From CAWUKV01 sp963923025 (lineage in GTDB: Bacteria; Cyanobacteriota; Cyanobacteriia; Phormidesmidales; Phormidesmidaceae), in the NCBI GenBank assembly GCA_963923025.1, contig CAWUKV010000188.1, positions 1 to 10,765 on the forward strand: a stretch of DNA of 10,765 nt, in the 5' to 3' direction. Of this stretch, positions 1 through 5,871 are shown in pieces. Within the stretch, counting starts at the first letter, position 1. Each line of letters begins with the position of its first letter. The notes under the pieces were generated by a model. That model was given only the letters and a program-made list of their open reading frames with translations, did no database searches and was not told the origin of the DNA. The position numbers and the translations under genes were made by a program.

Positions 1-310
1 CGCCCAAACCCCTTGGCTGACTGGGATAACCGACGAGGCTGGGGTGTTTGAGTTTATGCCAACGGAGCTGTCTGGAGATTGGGAAGTTGTCGTGCGCAAA
101 GCTGGACATGGTCAGAGCATTATGGTGCCGATTGGCACATCTGCGGCCGCGCCGACAGAACCGACATTGTCCCCTATCCAAAAGGGACTGACTATAGCGG
201 CCATCGTCTGGGGTTTTGTTGGAACAGCGCTGTTTTTTGCCCGGCGGTCTCCGCCAACTGCGCCATCGCCCCCCACCCCCGGTTTGCCCCAACCCAGCAA
301 GGAGAATTAA
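1..310 (+). CDS. NikL/CbiL-like accessory protein of a Co/Ni ECF transporter, C-terminal part
   Basis: The 5' end lies outside the window; the frame is open from base 2 and 102 residues are visible. The first ~45 residues (TDEAGVFEF, then DWEVVVRKAGHG) resemble the end of a beta-sandwich of the carboxypeptidase-regulatory or DUF4198 kind. A linker and one hydrophobic helix (LTIAAIVWGFVGTALFF) follow, then an Arg-Arg and a short Pro-rich tail, as in a protein anchored in the membrane with its body outside the cytoplasm. Small membrane-anchored proteins of this sort (NikL, CbiL, or CbiN in other bacteria) accompany CbiM/NikM and help metal loading. The TAA stop shares its last A with the cbiM ATG, so the two are translationally coupled. 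The family assignment comes from architecture and context, not from a diagnostic motif. Confidence 0.7.
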   Translation, partial: AQTPWLTGITDEAGVFEFMPTELSGDWEVVVRKAGHGQSIMVPIGTSAAAPTEPTLSPIQKGLTIAAIVWGFVGTALFFARRSPPTAPSPPTPGLPQPSKEN

Positions 311-999
311 TGCACGTACCCGATGGATTTTTGCCTGCCCCTGTCTGTATTGCCGGCTATGGCCTCACGGGTCTAACGACTTGGTATTCGCTCAAGCGCA
401 TCCAGCGCCAGGCCGATCCGGCCCGCCACGTTCCTAAAGCCTCGCTACTGGCGGCTGCGTTTTTCGTGGCGTCTTCGATTCATATTCCCGTCCCACCGCT
501 AAGCGTGCATCTAGTTCTTAATGGCTTGCTGGGTGCCCTGTTGGGGTTCTACGCCTTTCCCTCGATTTTAATTGGGCTGTTTTTTCAGGCGATGTTTATT
601 GGTCATGGTGGGCTGTCTACCTTGGGGGTCAATGCCTGCATTATGGGTTTGCCTGCGCTATTGGCCTATGCGGTATTTCGGCTGCGATCGCACCTCCCCC
701 TGCGTCGGCGAGACACCATTGCTAGCTTTTTGGCTGGCAGTATAGGGGTGGGCCTAGGGGCGGCGCTGTTTATCGGCGTGATTGTGTTGACGCTACCGCC
801 CACGCTGGATGCAGGCACCGAGCGAACGGCGCTGCTGGGTCTGGGATTGGCTCACCTACCGCTAGTGCTGGCTGAGGGAGCTTTTACGGCTGTTTTGGTA
901 ACGTTCTTGCAGCGGGTTAAGCCAGAATTGGTCAGCCCGGTTGCGCCACTGGTGCCGGTGCAGCAGCCGGTCACCGCTGATATCCAGGGGCCGCTCTGA
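310..999 (+). CDS. cbiM: CbiM, substrate-binding membrane component of cobalt/nickel ECF transporter
   Basis: 229-residue integral membrane protein that captures Co2+ or Ni2+ for uptake. The N-terminus MHVPDGFLP is diagnostic: in the NikM/CbiM family the free N-terminal amine and His2 bind the metal, so the start must be this ATG. A second conserved region, VPPLSVHLVLNGL, carries His67, the other expected ligand; His58 is nearby. Several hydrophobic segments follow, as expected for the family. A GGAG ribosome binding site (301-304) sits inside the end of the upstream gene, and the stop and start overlap as TAATG. The cbiQ start is only 7 bp after its stop. Whether Co2+ or Ni2+ is the true substrate cannot be read from the sequence. 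Confidence 0.93.
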   Translation: MHVPDGFLPAPVCIAGYGLTGLTTWYSLKRIQRQADPARHVPKASLLAAAFFVASSIHIPVPPLSVHLVLNGLLGALLGFYAFPSILIGLFFQAMFIGHGGLSTLGVNACIMGLPALLAYAVFRLRSHLPLRRRDTIASFLAGSIGVGLGAALFIGVIVLTLPPTLDAGTERTALLGLGLAHLPLVLAEGAFTAVLVTFLQRVKPELVSPVAPLVPVQQPVTADIQGPL

Positions 1000-1006
1000 A
1001 CACAAC

Positions 1007-1762
1007 ATGAATACAGAAATTGAGCGCTATGCGCAGGGGCACTCTCTCCTGCATCGGTGGGCTCCGCGCAGTAAGCTGGTGGGTCTAGGACTGCTGGTGG
1101 TGGCTTACGCCACGGTGCAGTCGCTTTGGCTGGTGCCAGCTATGGTTGGTGTAACGGCAGTGCTATATGGGCTGTCTGGGCTGCCGCTTAGCTTCTTGCG
1201 ATCGCGCCTCCGCTACCCCAGTCTGTTTCTACTGGGCGTTGTGGTGACGCTGCCCTGGCTATCGGGTACCACTGTGCTTTGGCAGTGGGGGCCGCTGGCC
1301 CTGCGGCAGGAGGGGCTGCTGACGATGGTGTTGGTTGCCAGTCGGTTCTGTTCGATTCTCACGCTAGGGATTGTCCTGCTGGGCAGTACACCGTTTTTGC
1401 AGCTGATTGGTGCACTGCGTGGGCTGGGGTTGCCCGATCTGCTGGCAGATATGTCGTTGCTGGCCTATCGCTACCTGTTTGACATTGCTGAGCAGCTATC
1501 GCGGCTGAAGCAGGCCATGCGGCTCCGAGGGTTTAGCTTTCATCGGGTCCAAACTTGGCAGCCTCTGGCTGCGGTGACCGGAACACTACTTATTCGCACC
1601 TACGAGCAGTCAGAACGGGTGTACAAAGCCATGCGGCTGCGGGGCTACGGCAGTGGTCAGGCGGTTCTGCCCCAGACGCGAACCTGGGGGGAATTAGCAG
1701 ATATTGCCGGGTTGGCTGGCTGTGCCACCGTTGCCCTAATTCTGCTATTGCTGCGTGTCTAA
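1007..1762 (+). CDS. cbiQ: CbiQ, T component (transmembrane coupling protein) of cobalt/nickel ECF transporter
   Basis: 251-residue membrane protein that couples ATP hydrolysis by CbiO to metal release by CbiM. Two copies of the EcfT coupling motif are present, AMRLRGF (residues 170-176) and AMRLRGY (208-214); these are the cytoplasmic Ala-x-Arg-Gly type helices that sit in the ATPase grooves. LLAYRYLFDI (151-160) is also typical of the family. Hydrophobic segments lie around 24-58, 72-86, 104-126 and 233-250. The ATG at 1007 gives the normal N-terminus (MNTEIERYAQGHS); an earlier in-frame ATG at 941 would overlap cbiM by 59 bp and add non-conserved sequence. No strong Shine-Dalgarno is seen, which fits coupling to cbiM. 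Confidence 0.93.
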   Translation: MNTEIERYAQGHSLLHRWAPRSKLVGLGLLVVAYATVQSLWLVPAMVGVTAVLYGLSGLPLSFLRSRLRYPSLFLLGVVVTLPWLSGTTVLWQWGPLALRQEGLLTMVLVASRFCSILTLGIVLLGSTPFLQLIGALRGLGLPDLLADMSLLAYRYLFDIAEQLSRLKQAMRLRGFSFHRVQTWQPLAAVTGTLLIRTYEQSERVYKAMRLRGYGSGQAVLPQTRTWGELADIAGLAGCATVALILLLLRV

Positions 1763-1782
1763 TTGAACCGACGCACGGGCTG

Positions 1783-1814
1783 GTTAGGGATAGTGAATCC
1801 TGATCTTCCCTAAC
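1783..1814. repeat. Inverted repeat in the cbiQ-cbiO gap (terminator- or operator-like)
   Basis: Perfect 8-bp arms GTTAGGGA (1783-1790) and TCCCTAAC (1807-1814) are separated by 16 nt, beginning 20 bp after the cbiQ stop. No run of T follows, so it is not a textbook intrinsic terminator. It may attenuate transcription into cbiO, protect the cbiMQ mRNA 3' end, or bind a regulator. The rest of the 173-bp gap shows a smaller dyad (CGTT/AACG at 1844-1855) and no promoter I would trust. Confidence 0.5.
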
Positions 1815-1935
1815 GATATGAGACGCCATGCTGTGATTTGAAACGTTTGTTAACGGCTCGACCCACTACCCCGCTGAATTTTCTACAGTCTGAGCTATCA
1901 AACCCGATGCTAGCCTTTCCTAACCCCCATCTTTC

Positions 1936-2718
1936 ATGACCTCTGTAGTTACTAAACCCGCCGAGCTGGCCTTTTGTACGCCAGAATCTGCGATTACGCT
2001 GACGGATGTGAGCTTTGCTTACCCTAATCGCCCTCCTGTTCTGAATCGTCTGTCGCTACAGGTGGCCGTGGGGCAGCGGGTGGGCATTATCGGCCACAAC
2101 GGCTGCGGTAAGACGACGCTATTTATGACGCTGTGTGGGGCCTATACCCCTAAAAGCGGTGAGGTCCGACTGTTTGACCAGCCGGTGATGCCTGGTCAGT
2201 TTCGCCATCCCATCGGTCTACTGTTTCAAGACCCAGGTGATCAGCTGTTTTCGGCTTCCGTTCGTGACGACATTGCCTTCGGTCCTTTGAACCAGGGGCT
2301 ACCGGACGACCAAATTCATGCTCAGGTGGCAGCTGCGATTGAGCTGGTGGGGTTACAATCGCTGGCTGAGCGGCCGCCCCATCACCTGTCTGGTGGCGAG
2401 AAACAAATGGTGGCGATCGCGGGCCTGCTCGCCATGCAGCCTAAGATTGTGCTTTACGACGAGCCGACGGCGAGTCTAGATATTCGCAGCCGTCGCCGAC
2501 TGATTACGTTTTTGCAGCAGCTCGACCAGACGATGGTGATTGCCTCCCACGACCTAGAGTTCGTGCTAGAGGTGTGCGATCGCGTGTTGATTATGCATCA
2601 GGGTGAGATTGTTGCCGATGGCTTGCCTGCTGAGATTATGGGCGATGAGTCGCTGATGCGAGCCTACGAGCTAGAAAAGCCGCACTCGCTGGTGCCGCAT
2701 GTGATACCTCATCATTAG
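1936..2718 (+). CDS. cbiO: CbiO, ATPase of cobalt/nickel ECF transporter
   Basis: 260-residue ABC ATPase that powers the CbiM/CbiQ uptake complex from the cytoplasmic side. All nucleotide-binding elements are intact: Walker A GHNGCGKTT (53-61), Q-loop LLFQDPGDQLF with Gln98, signature LSGGEKQMVA (151-160), Walker B IVLYDEP with Glu176, D-loop SLD, and switch His205 in ASHD. The Q-loop form FQDPxDQLF is typical of ECF ATPases of the CbiO type. The short tail is His-containing (His250, 255, 259, 260). It lies 173 bp after cbiQ, so it may be co-transcribed or have its own promoter. Its stop is 18 bp from the stop of the convergent neighbour. Confidence 0.94.
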   Translation: MTSVVTKPAELAFCTPESAITLTDVSFAYPNRPPVLNRLSLQVAVGQRVGIIGHNGCGKTTLFMTLCGAYTPKSGEVRLFDQPVMPGQFRHPIGLLFQDPGDQLFSASVRDDIAFGPLNQGLPDDQIHAQVAAAIELVGLQSLAERPPHHLSGGEKQMVAIAGLLAMQPKIVLYDEPTASLDIRSRRRLITFLQQLDQTMVIASHDLEFVLEVCDRVLIMHQGEIVADGLPAEIMGDESLMRAYELEKPHSLVPHVIPHH

Positions 2719-2731
2719 GCTCCAAAGCTGT

Positions 2732-2745
2732 AACCCTCAAGGGTT
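2732..2745. repeat. Short dyad between convergent genes
   Basis: AACCCT and AGGGTT flank a 2-nt centre, and overlap the stop codon of the minus-strand gene (2737-2739). It is the only dyad in the 18-bp space between the cbiO stop and its convergent neighbour. It could form a small hairpin in both transcripts. The stem is short and no T run follows on either strand, so a bidirectional terminator is only a possibility. Confidence 0.3.
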
Positions 2746-3348
2746 GACCGCGTTCACCGTCCACTGGTTGGCCTGCAGCTGGTACTGCGATCGCTGTTGC
2801 GGGTCGCCGCGCAGTTCTAGATGGTCGACCCAATCTGGGGCGAGCAACAAAACCGCAAAGGTTGCGGGTGGGGTGTTGGGATCAACCGAGACATCAAAGG
2901 CGGTTGCTGGCGCACGCGTTTGACCGGGCTGAGGCCAGCCGAACTGGGTTTGGGCAGCCGCAGAGAGGGTCTGCCAGGTTTGATGGTGTAAGGGAGTAGT
3001 TGGATCAACCTGCGTAATTTGACCCGCCAGCCGGAACTGTTCTCGCGTTTTTGTGAAATACCAGCAGGCTTCGGCCCAGGCGGACTGGGCCAGCTGAGTC
3101 ATTTTTTCGCTGCGCTGGTCGGTCACCAACTTGAGGCTGTGGCTCTGGACTGGGCTCCTATTCTCGGCTGTTTGAGGATCGACAAAGCCGCGGAACACCA
3201 CGGTGCGATTAGCGGGGCGACCGTTGGAGCGGACAGTGGCCAGCTGGAAATATCGAGCAAAGGGCTGACTGCGGTTGCGATGCAGGGCTCGAGCTAGGGG
3301 TTCGCGCCATGGGGGCAGAGCCTTTTGCGGAAGGGTTAGATCGGTCAT
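2737..3348 (-). CDS. FMN-binding protein of the Alr4036-type pyridoxamine 5'-phosphate oxidase-like family
   Basis: 203-residue soluble protein with the split-barrel flavin fold. Conserved blocks in order: FARYFQLATVRSNGRP (30-45), ANRTVVFRGF (46-55, FMN phosphate-contacting strand), LVTDQRSEK (74-82), EACWYFTKTREQFRLAG (93-109), a WPQPGQ segment (138-143), VLLLAPDWVDHLEL (166-179), and a final W-x-VNAVNP. This order matches the cyanobacterial Alr4036 branch of the PNPOx superfamily, whose members bind FMN. True pyridoxamine phosphate oxidase activity is not established for this branch, so no pdxH symbol is given. It is a stand-alone gene: convergent with cbiO and divergent from the antiporter. 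No clear Shine-Dalgarno precedes the start. Confidence 0.85.
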   Translation of the reverse strand: MTDLTLPQKALPPWREPLARALHRNRSQPFARYFQLATVRSNGRPANRTVVFRGFVDPQTAENRSPVQSHSLKLVTDQRSEKMTQLAQSAWAEACWYFTKTREQFRLAGQITQVDPTTPLHHQTWQTLSAAAQTQFGWPQPGQTRAPATAFDVSVDPNTPPATFAVLLLAPDWVDHLELRGDPQQRSQYQLQANQWTVNAVNP

Positions 3349-3454
3349 GGGGGCAGGGGGAATAGGCCGCGACAGCTAGCGGTGAAGATTTGAGTTGAGC
3401 CAGTGACGTTGTCGGTAAGGTTGCTGGGCTAGTGAGCAGGCTGGTCACAGCGGT

Positions 3455-3505
3455 TACGGAACTCACCGTAAGTTTGACGGTTCTACCGTATCAGAGACGT
3501 ATACT
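3455..3505 (+). promoter_or_regulatory. Putative operator and promoter of the calcium/sodium antiporter gene
   Basis: Four half-sites alternate in orientation about one helical turn apart: ACGG at 3456, CCGT at 3466, ACGG at 3477 and CCGT at 3486. They form two dyads, TACGG/CCGTA (3455-3470) and ACGGT/ACCGT (3477-3489), and the hexamer ACCGTA recurs exactly 20 bp apart (3465 and 3485). A -10-like TATACT lies at 3500-3505. TTGACG at 3474-3479 would be the -35, but the 20-bp spacing is too long for an ordinary sigma-70 promoter, so an activator bound here is plausible. The region lies between two divergent genes, so it could also act on the minus-strand gene. Confidence 0.4.
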
Positions 3506-3581
3506 AAAAACATGATCCCCCCTGGGGAACCGCATTGGACGCTGCTATTGGGTCCGTTTTAGCACTGCTCGCTCAGCACCT

Positions 3582-4676
3582 ATGACATTTGCTGCGATCG
3601 CATTTTTGATACTTGGCGTTGTCCTCCTGGTCATCGGTGCAGAGTTTTTGGTTCGAGGCGCATCTCGTTTGTCGGCCATGTTCAGCGTTTCGCCGCTGGT
3701 GATTGGATTGACCATTGTGGCCTTTGGGACAAGCGCACCAGAACTGGCGGTGAGCTTGCACTCAACCCTGACGAATCAGGCCGATATTGCCGTAGGCAAC
3801 GTCGTGGGTAGCAACATCTGCAATGTATTACTCATTCTGGGGATGTCAGCCCTGGTGACACCGCTGGTGGTGGCCCAGCAGCTAATTCGACTCGATGTGC
3901 CGATTATGATCGGGGTCTCCTGTCTGCTGCTGTTTTTTGGCTGGGATCGTCTGATTAACCCGACGGATGGCATTGTGCTGTTTGTCGGTGGCGTCACCTA
4001 TACGGTGTTTTTGCTGTACCAGAGCCGCCGCGAAAGCGACGAAAATGTACAGAGTGAGTACGAGAAGGAATACGGGCCGCGTCCCTTCTCCTGGCCGCAG
4101 GTTGGCATCAATGCTGTACTGATTGCGATAGGGCTCGTTTTTCTGGTGGTGGGGTCGCGCTTGTTGGTGAACAGTGCTGTTACCATTGCCACGGCGCTAG
4201 GGGCCAGTCCGCTCGTGGTTGGGCTCACCATCGTTGCCGTTGGCACTTCATTGCCCGAACTGGCGACCTCTATGGTTGCGAGCTTCCGAGGCGAACGTGA
4301 TATTGCTGTGGGCAACGTTGTGGGCAGTAATATTTTCAATATTTTGGTCGTGCTGGGGCTTACTAGTGCGCTATCCCCGGCTGGTGTTGAGATTTCGGCG
4401 TCGGCCCTAACGTTTGACATTCCTGTCATGGTGGCGGTTGCTGTCCTGTGCTTCCCGATCTTCTTCTCTGGTAATCTCATCAGCCGTTGGGAAGGTGGGT
4501 TGCTGCTGGGGTACTACCTGGCCTACATGCTCTATTTAATTTTGAAAACGGCCGATCATGACAGCTCAGAAACATTTGGGGCCGTCTTAGGGTTTGTCGT
4601 ACTGCCGCTGACGGTAGTGGGGCTGCTGATTATGACCTGGCGCTCCCGTCACTCTCGAACAGATATCAGGTCTTGA
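3582..4676 (+). CDS. Calcium/sodium antiporter, CaCA family (YrbG type)
   Basis: 364-residue membrane transporter that exchanges Ca2+ for Na+ (or H+), most likely exporting Ca2+. The two alpha-repeats of the family are clear and intact. Alpha-1 has FGTSAPELAVSLHS (48-61, Glu54) and GNVVGSNICN (72-81). Alpha-2 has VGTSLPELATSMVAS (220-234, Glu226) and GNVVGSNIFN (244-253). These glutamates and asparagines coordinate the ions. A charged loop (149-166) joins the two inverted halves, as usual. An extra hydrophobic helix near 334-352 follows the core and makes the protein longer than the ~325-residue E. coli YrbG. The ATG has only a weak ribosome binding site; HIP1 lies just inside the gene (3594-3601). 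The direction of transport and the coupling ion are inferred from the family. Confidence 0.92.
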   Translation: MTFAAIAFLILGVVLLVIGAEFLVRGASRLSAMFSVSPLVIGLTIVAFGTSAPELAVSLHSTLTNQADIAVGNVVGSNICNVLLILGMSALVTPLVVAQQLIRLDVPIMIGVSCLLLFFGWDRLINPTDGIVLFVGGVTYTVFLLYQSRRESDENVQSEYEKEYGPRPFSWPQVGINAVLIAIGLVFLVVGSRLLVNSAVTIATALGASPLVVGLTIVAVGTSLPELATSMVASFRGERDIAVGNVVGSNIFNILVVLGLTSALSPAGVEISASALTFDIPVMVAVAVLCFPIFFSGNLISRWEGGLLLGYYLAYMLYLILKTADHDSSETFGAVLGFVVLPLTVVGLLIMTWRSRHSRTDIRS

Positions 4677-4770
4677 GCGTTCCCTTCTTACACCCATAGG
4701 GCTGTCGTTAATAGAGCTATCGCCAACCGGTTTAAGCCAGATCGCTCAATCTTGAAACCTTAACTGTGTC

Positions 4771-4780
4771 TGTGATCACA
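4771..4780. promoter_or_regulatory. Perfect 10-bp palindrome TGTGATCACA
   Basis: The half-site TGTGA is the one recognised by CRP/FNR-family proteins, but here the two halves abut. The usual CRP/SyCRP1 site has six bases between them, so it is not a standard CRP site. It abuts the -35-like CTGACG at 4781, a position suited to regulation. Confidence 0.3.
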
Positions 4781-4828
4781 CTGACGCTGCAGATATAAAG
4801 ACAATATTAAAGCTGTACAACATCTGTA

Positions 4829-4874
4829 ATGTCTCTACTAAGTTTGTAGTAACTACGTAAACATTCAGAGACAT
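4829..4874. repeat. Nested inverted repeat, possible structured RNA or terminator
   Basis: The outer arms ATGTCTCT (4829-4836) and AGAGACAT (4867-4874) are perfectly complementary. Inside them a second dyad, GTAGT-A-ACTAC (4846-4856), is flanked by GTTT and AAAC (with a 2-nt bulge), giving a long hairpin with internal loops. No T run follows on the plus strand. It may be a leader or small-RNA element, a 3' end for the antiporter mRNA, or a DNA binding site. The dyad ends directly before the ATG of a possible small ORF. Confidence 0.45.
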
Positions 4875-4979
4875 ATGTCAATAGACTCAGTAAATGAGTC
4901 CTTAGGATGTCGTATCATTTATCACGAGGAAAAGACTTGGCAATGCCCCCCCGCTCAAGCCTTTTCTGAACTGAACTAG
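4875..4979 (+). CDS. Possible 34-residue microprotein (unrecognised)
   Basis: ATG to TAG gives 34 codons; the product begins MSIDSVNESLGCRIIYH and ends with EEKTWQCPPAQAFSELN. The composition is protein-like (Trp, Cys, Tyr, His and charged residues rather than low complexity). A weak AGAG lies 4 nt before the ATG, as part of the preceding dyad arm. An in-frame TAA at 4839-4841 prevents a longer frame. I recognise no family. A frame of this size can arise by chance in an AT-rich spacer, and a hairpin lies within it, so this is tentative. Confidence 0.2.
   Translation: MSIDSVNESLGCRIIYHEEKTWQCPPAQAFSELN
4884..4900. repeat. Small hairpin GACTCA/TGAGTC
   Basis: Perfect 6-bp arms (4884-4889 and 4895-4900) with a 5-nt loop GTAAA, 10 bp after the long dyad. 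No T run follows. It may stack with the preceding hairpin in an RNA, or be an operator half-site pair. Confidence 0.35.
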
Positions 4980-5090
4980 ACAGATGGGTTGGCTAATTCC
5001 CTTTTAGCTCACTGTGACATCTCCCTTAACCGCAGTAGCCCTTAAAACCCGCTCACCCTCATTGCTTTTTCCTGCACGCTGTTCATTCTT

Positions 5091-5110
5091 CAGGGTTAGA
5101 TCTAACGCTG
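5091..5110 (+). promoter_or_regulatory. Operator-like palindrome before the GGDEF gene
   Basis: The 12-bp perfect palindrome GTTAGATCTAAC (5095-5106) extends to a 20-bp dyad, CAG and CTG at the ends, with one mismatched pair (5094/5107). It ends 11 bp before the start codon and 2 bp before the GGAG ribosome binding site (5113-5116). A bound repressor or an RNA hairpin here could block transcription or ribosome access. Confidence 0.45.
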
Positions 5111-5121
5111 ACGGAGTGTTC

Positions 5122-5871
5122 ATGGACGCCGCATTTTTGACCTGGATGCTGTGCTTGCAGTCTCAGCAAATTCGGCATTTAGAGGCGCAGTTTTATACGG
5201 ACAGTCTGACTCAGGTTGGGAATCGGGCTGCCTTTGATCGGGCACTGTCTCAGATCTGGACGCAGCAACAGACGGCTGGTGCAGATTTTGCATTGCTCTA
5301 TCTAGACGGCAATAACGTTAAGGCCGTTAACGATACCTATGGCCATGCTGCTGGGGATCGCGTCATCGTAGCGATTGCTGAAAGTATTCGAGACCAAGGG
5401 CAGGCCTTTCGGCTTGGTGGCGATGAGTTTGCCTTGCTGATTACCGATACGGTGTCGGAGGCTGTGCTAAGGCGTCAATGTCAGCGGATCCAGCATCGGA
5501 TTTGGCAGGCTGGCCGAGCGTTACAGACGGAACTTCCCATTCAAAGCATGCTACAGGGGGGGCGACAGCTGCCGATTTTGAGCGCTGCGATAGGGTGGGC
5601 TTTGGCTTCTCAGGTTGAGAGTACGGCTGACCTGAAGATGAAAGCCGACGCGGCCATGTACGTTAACAAATGGCGGAGTAAGCGCCTGGGCCGCTACCTC
5701 GATTCTGCTCGACGAGATTTGGGGTTGTGCGATGGTTCTGCCCAGACTTCTTATTCAAGAACAAGTCCGGCGCAGGTGCGCTGTGATGCCGATGAGGCCC
5801 TCGCAACCGCGCCGGACGATATCTCCCCCGAGAGCACGAGTGCATCCGCATCTATGTGGGCGCTGCGTTAG
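5122..5871 (+). CDS. Stand-alone GGDEF-domain diguanylate cyclase
   Basis: 249-residue protein expected to make c-di-GMP from two GTP. The domain starts near residue 24 with DSLTQVGNRAAFD (27-39). LDGNNVKAVNDTYGHAAGD (61-79) supplies the metal Asp62, guanine-contacting Asn70 and Asp79. The active-site loop is an intact RLGGDEF (97-103). ADAAMYVNKWRSKR (175-188) ends the fold. The inhibitory I-site should be RxxD ending five residues before GGDEF; here it reads RDQG (90-93), so the Asp is missing. There is no sensor domain or clear membrane helix, only a short hydrophobic N-terminus. The last ~55 residues are variable and Ser/Ala-rich. I chose the ATG at 5122 because GGAG lies 5 nt before it; an in-frame GTG at 5014 would add 36 unrecognised residues. 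Confidence 0.88.
   Translation: MDAAFLTWMLCLQSQQIRHLEAQFYTDSLTQVGNRAAFDRALSQIWTQQQTAGADFALLYLDGNNVKAVNDTYGHAAGDRVIVAIAESIRDQGQAFRLGGDEFALLITDTVSEAVLRRQCQRIQHRIWQAGRALQTELPIQSMLQGGRQLPILSAAIGWALASQVESTADLKMKADAAMYVNKWRSKRLGRYLDSARRDLGLCDGSAQTSYSRTSPAQVRCDADEALATAPDDISPESTSASASMWALR

Larger units (their letters stand above)
4677..5013. other. AT-rich structured spacer between antiporter and GGDEF genes
   Basis: This 337-bp spacer holds no recognised gene. Its core is much poorer in GC than the genes: by hand count 56 of 160 bases (35%) at 4761-4920 are G or C. It contains a 10-bp palindrome, a nested long dyad, a short hairpin and a possible 34-codon ORF, each listed separately. No obvious intrinsic terminator follows the antiporter stop. 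A loose promoter could be drawn at CTGACG (4781-4786) with TATTAA (4805-4810, spacing 18), which would start transcription just before the long dyad. Confidence 0.6.

Noticed and set aside
79..309. Longer in-frame start for cbiM
   Set aside because: The N-terminal Met-His is the metal site, so the protein must begin at 310.
1783..1814. Classical intrinsic terminator after cbiQ
   Set aside because: The stem is good, but the loop is 16 nt and there is no T run; kept only as an inverted repeat.
3998..4480. 160-codon minus-strand frame inside the antiporter gene
   Set aside because: It is opposite conserved alpha-repeat coding sequence, and its product is low-complexity Thr/Ser/Pro without motifs; a shadow.
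4771..4780. CRP/SyCRP1 binding site
   Set aside because: The canonical site needs six bases between TGTGA and TCACA; here there are none.
4826..4838. NtcA site GTA-N8-TAC
   Set aside because: The spacing is 7, not 8, and no -10 is correctly placed.
5014..5121. GTG at 5014 as the GGDEF start
   Set aside because: The added 36 residues match nothing known and include the palindrome; the ATG at 5122 has a GGAG at good spacing.
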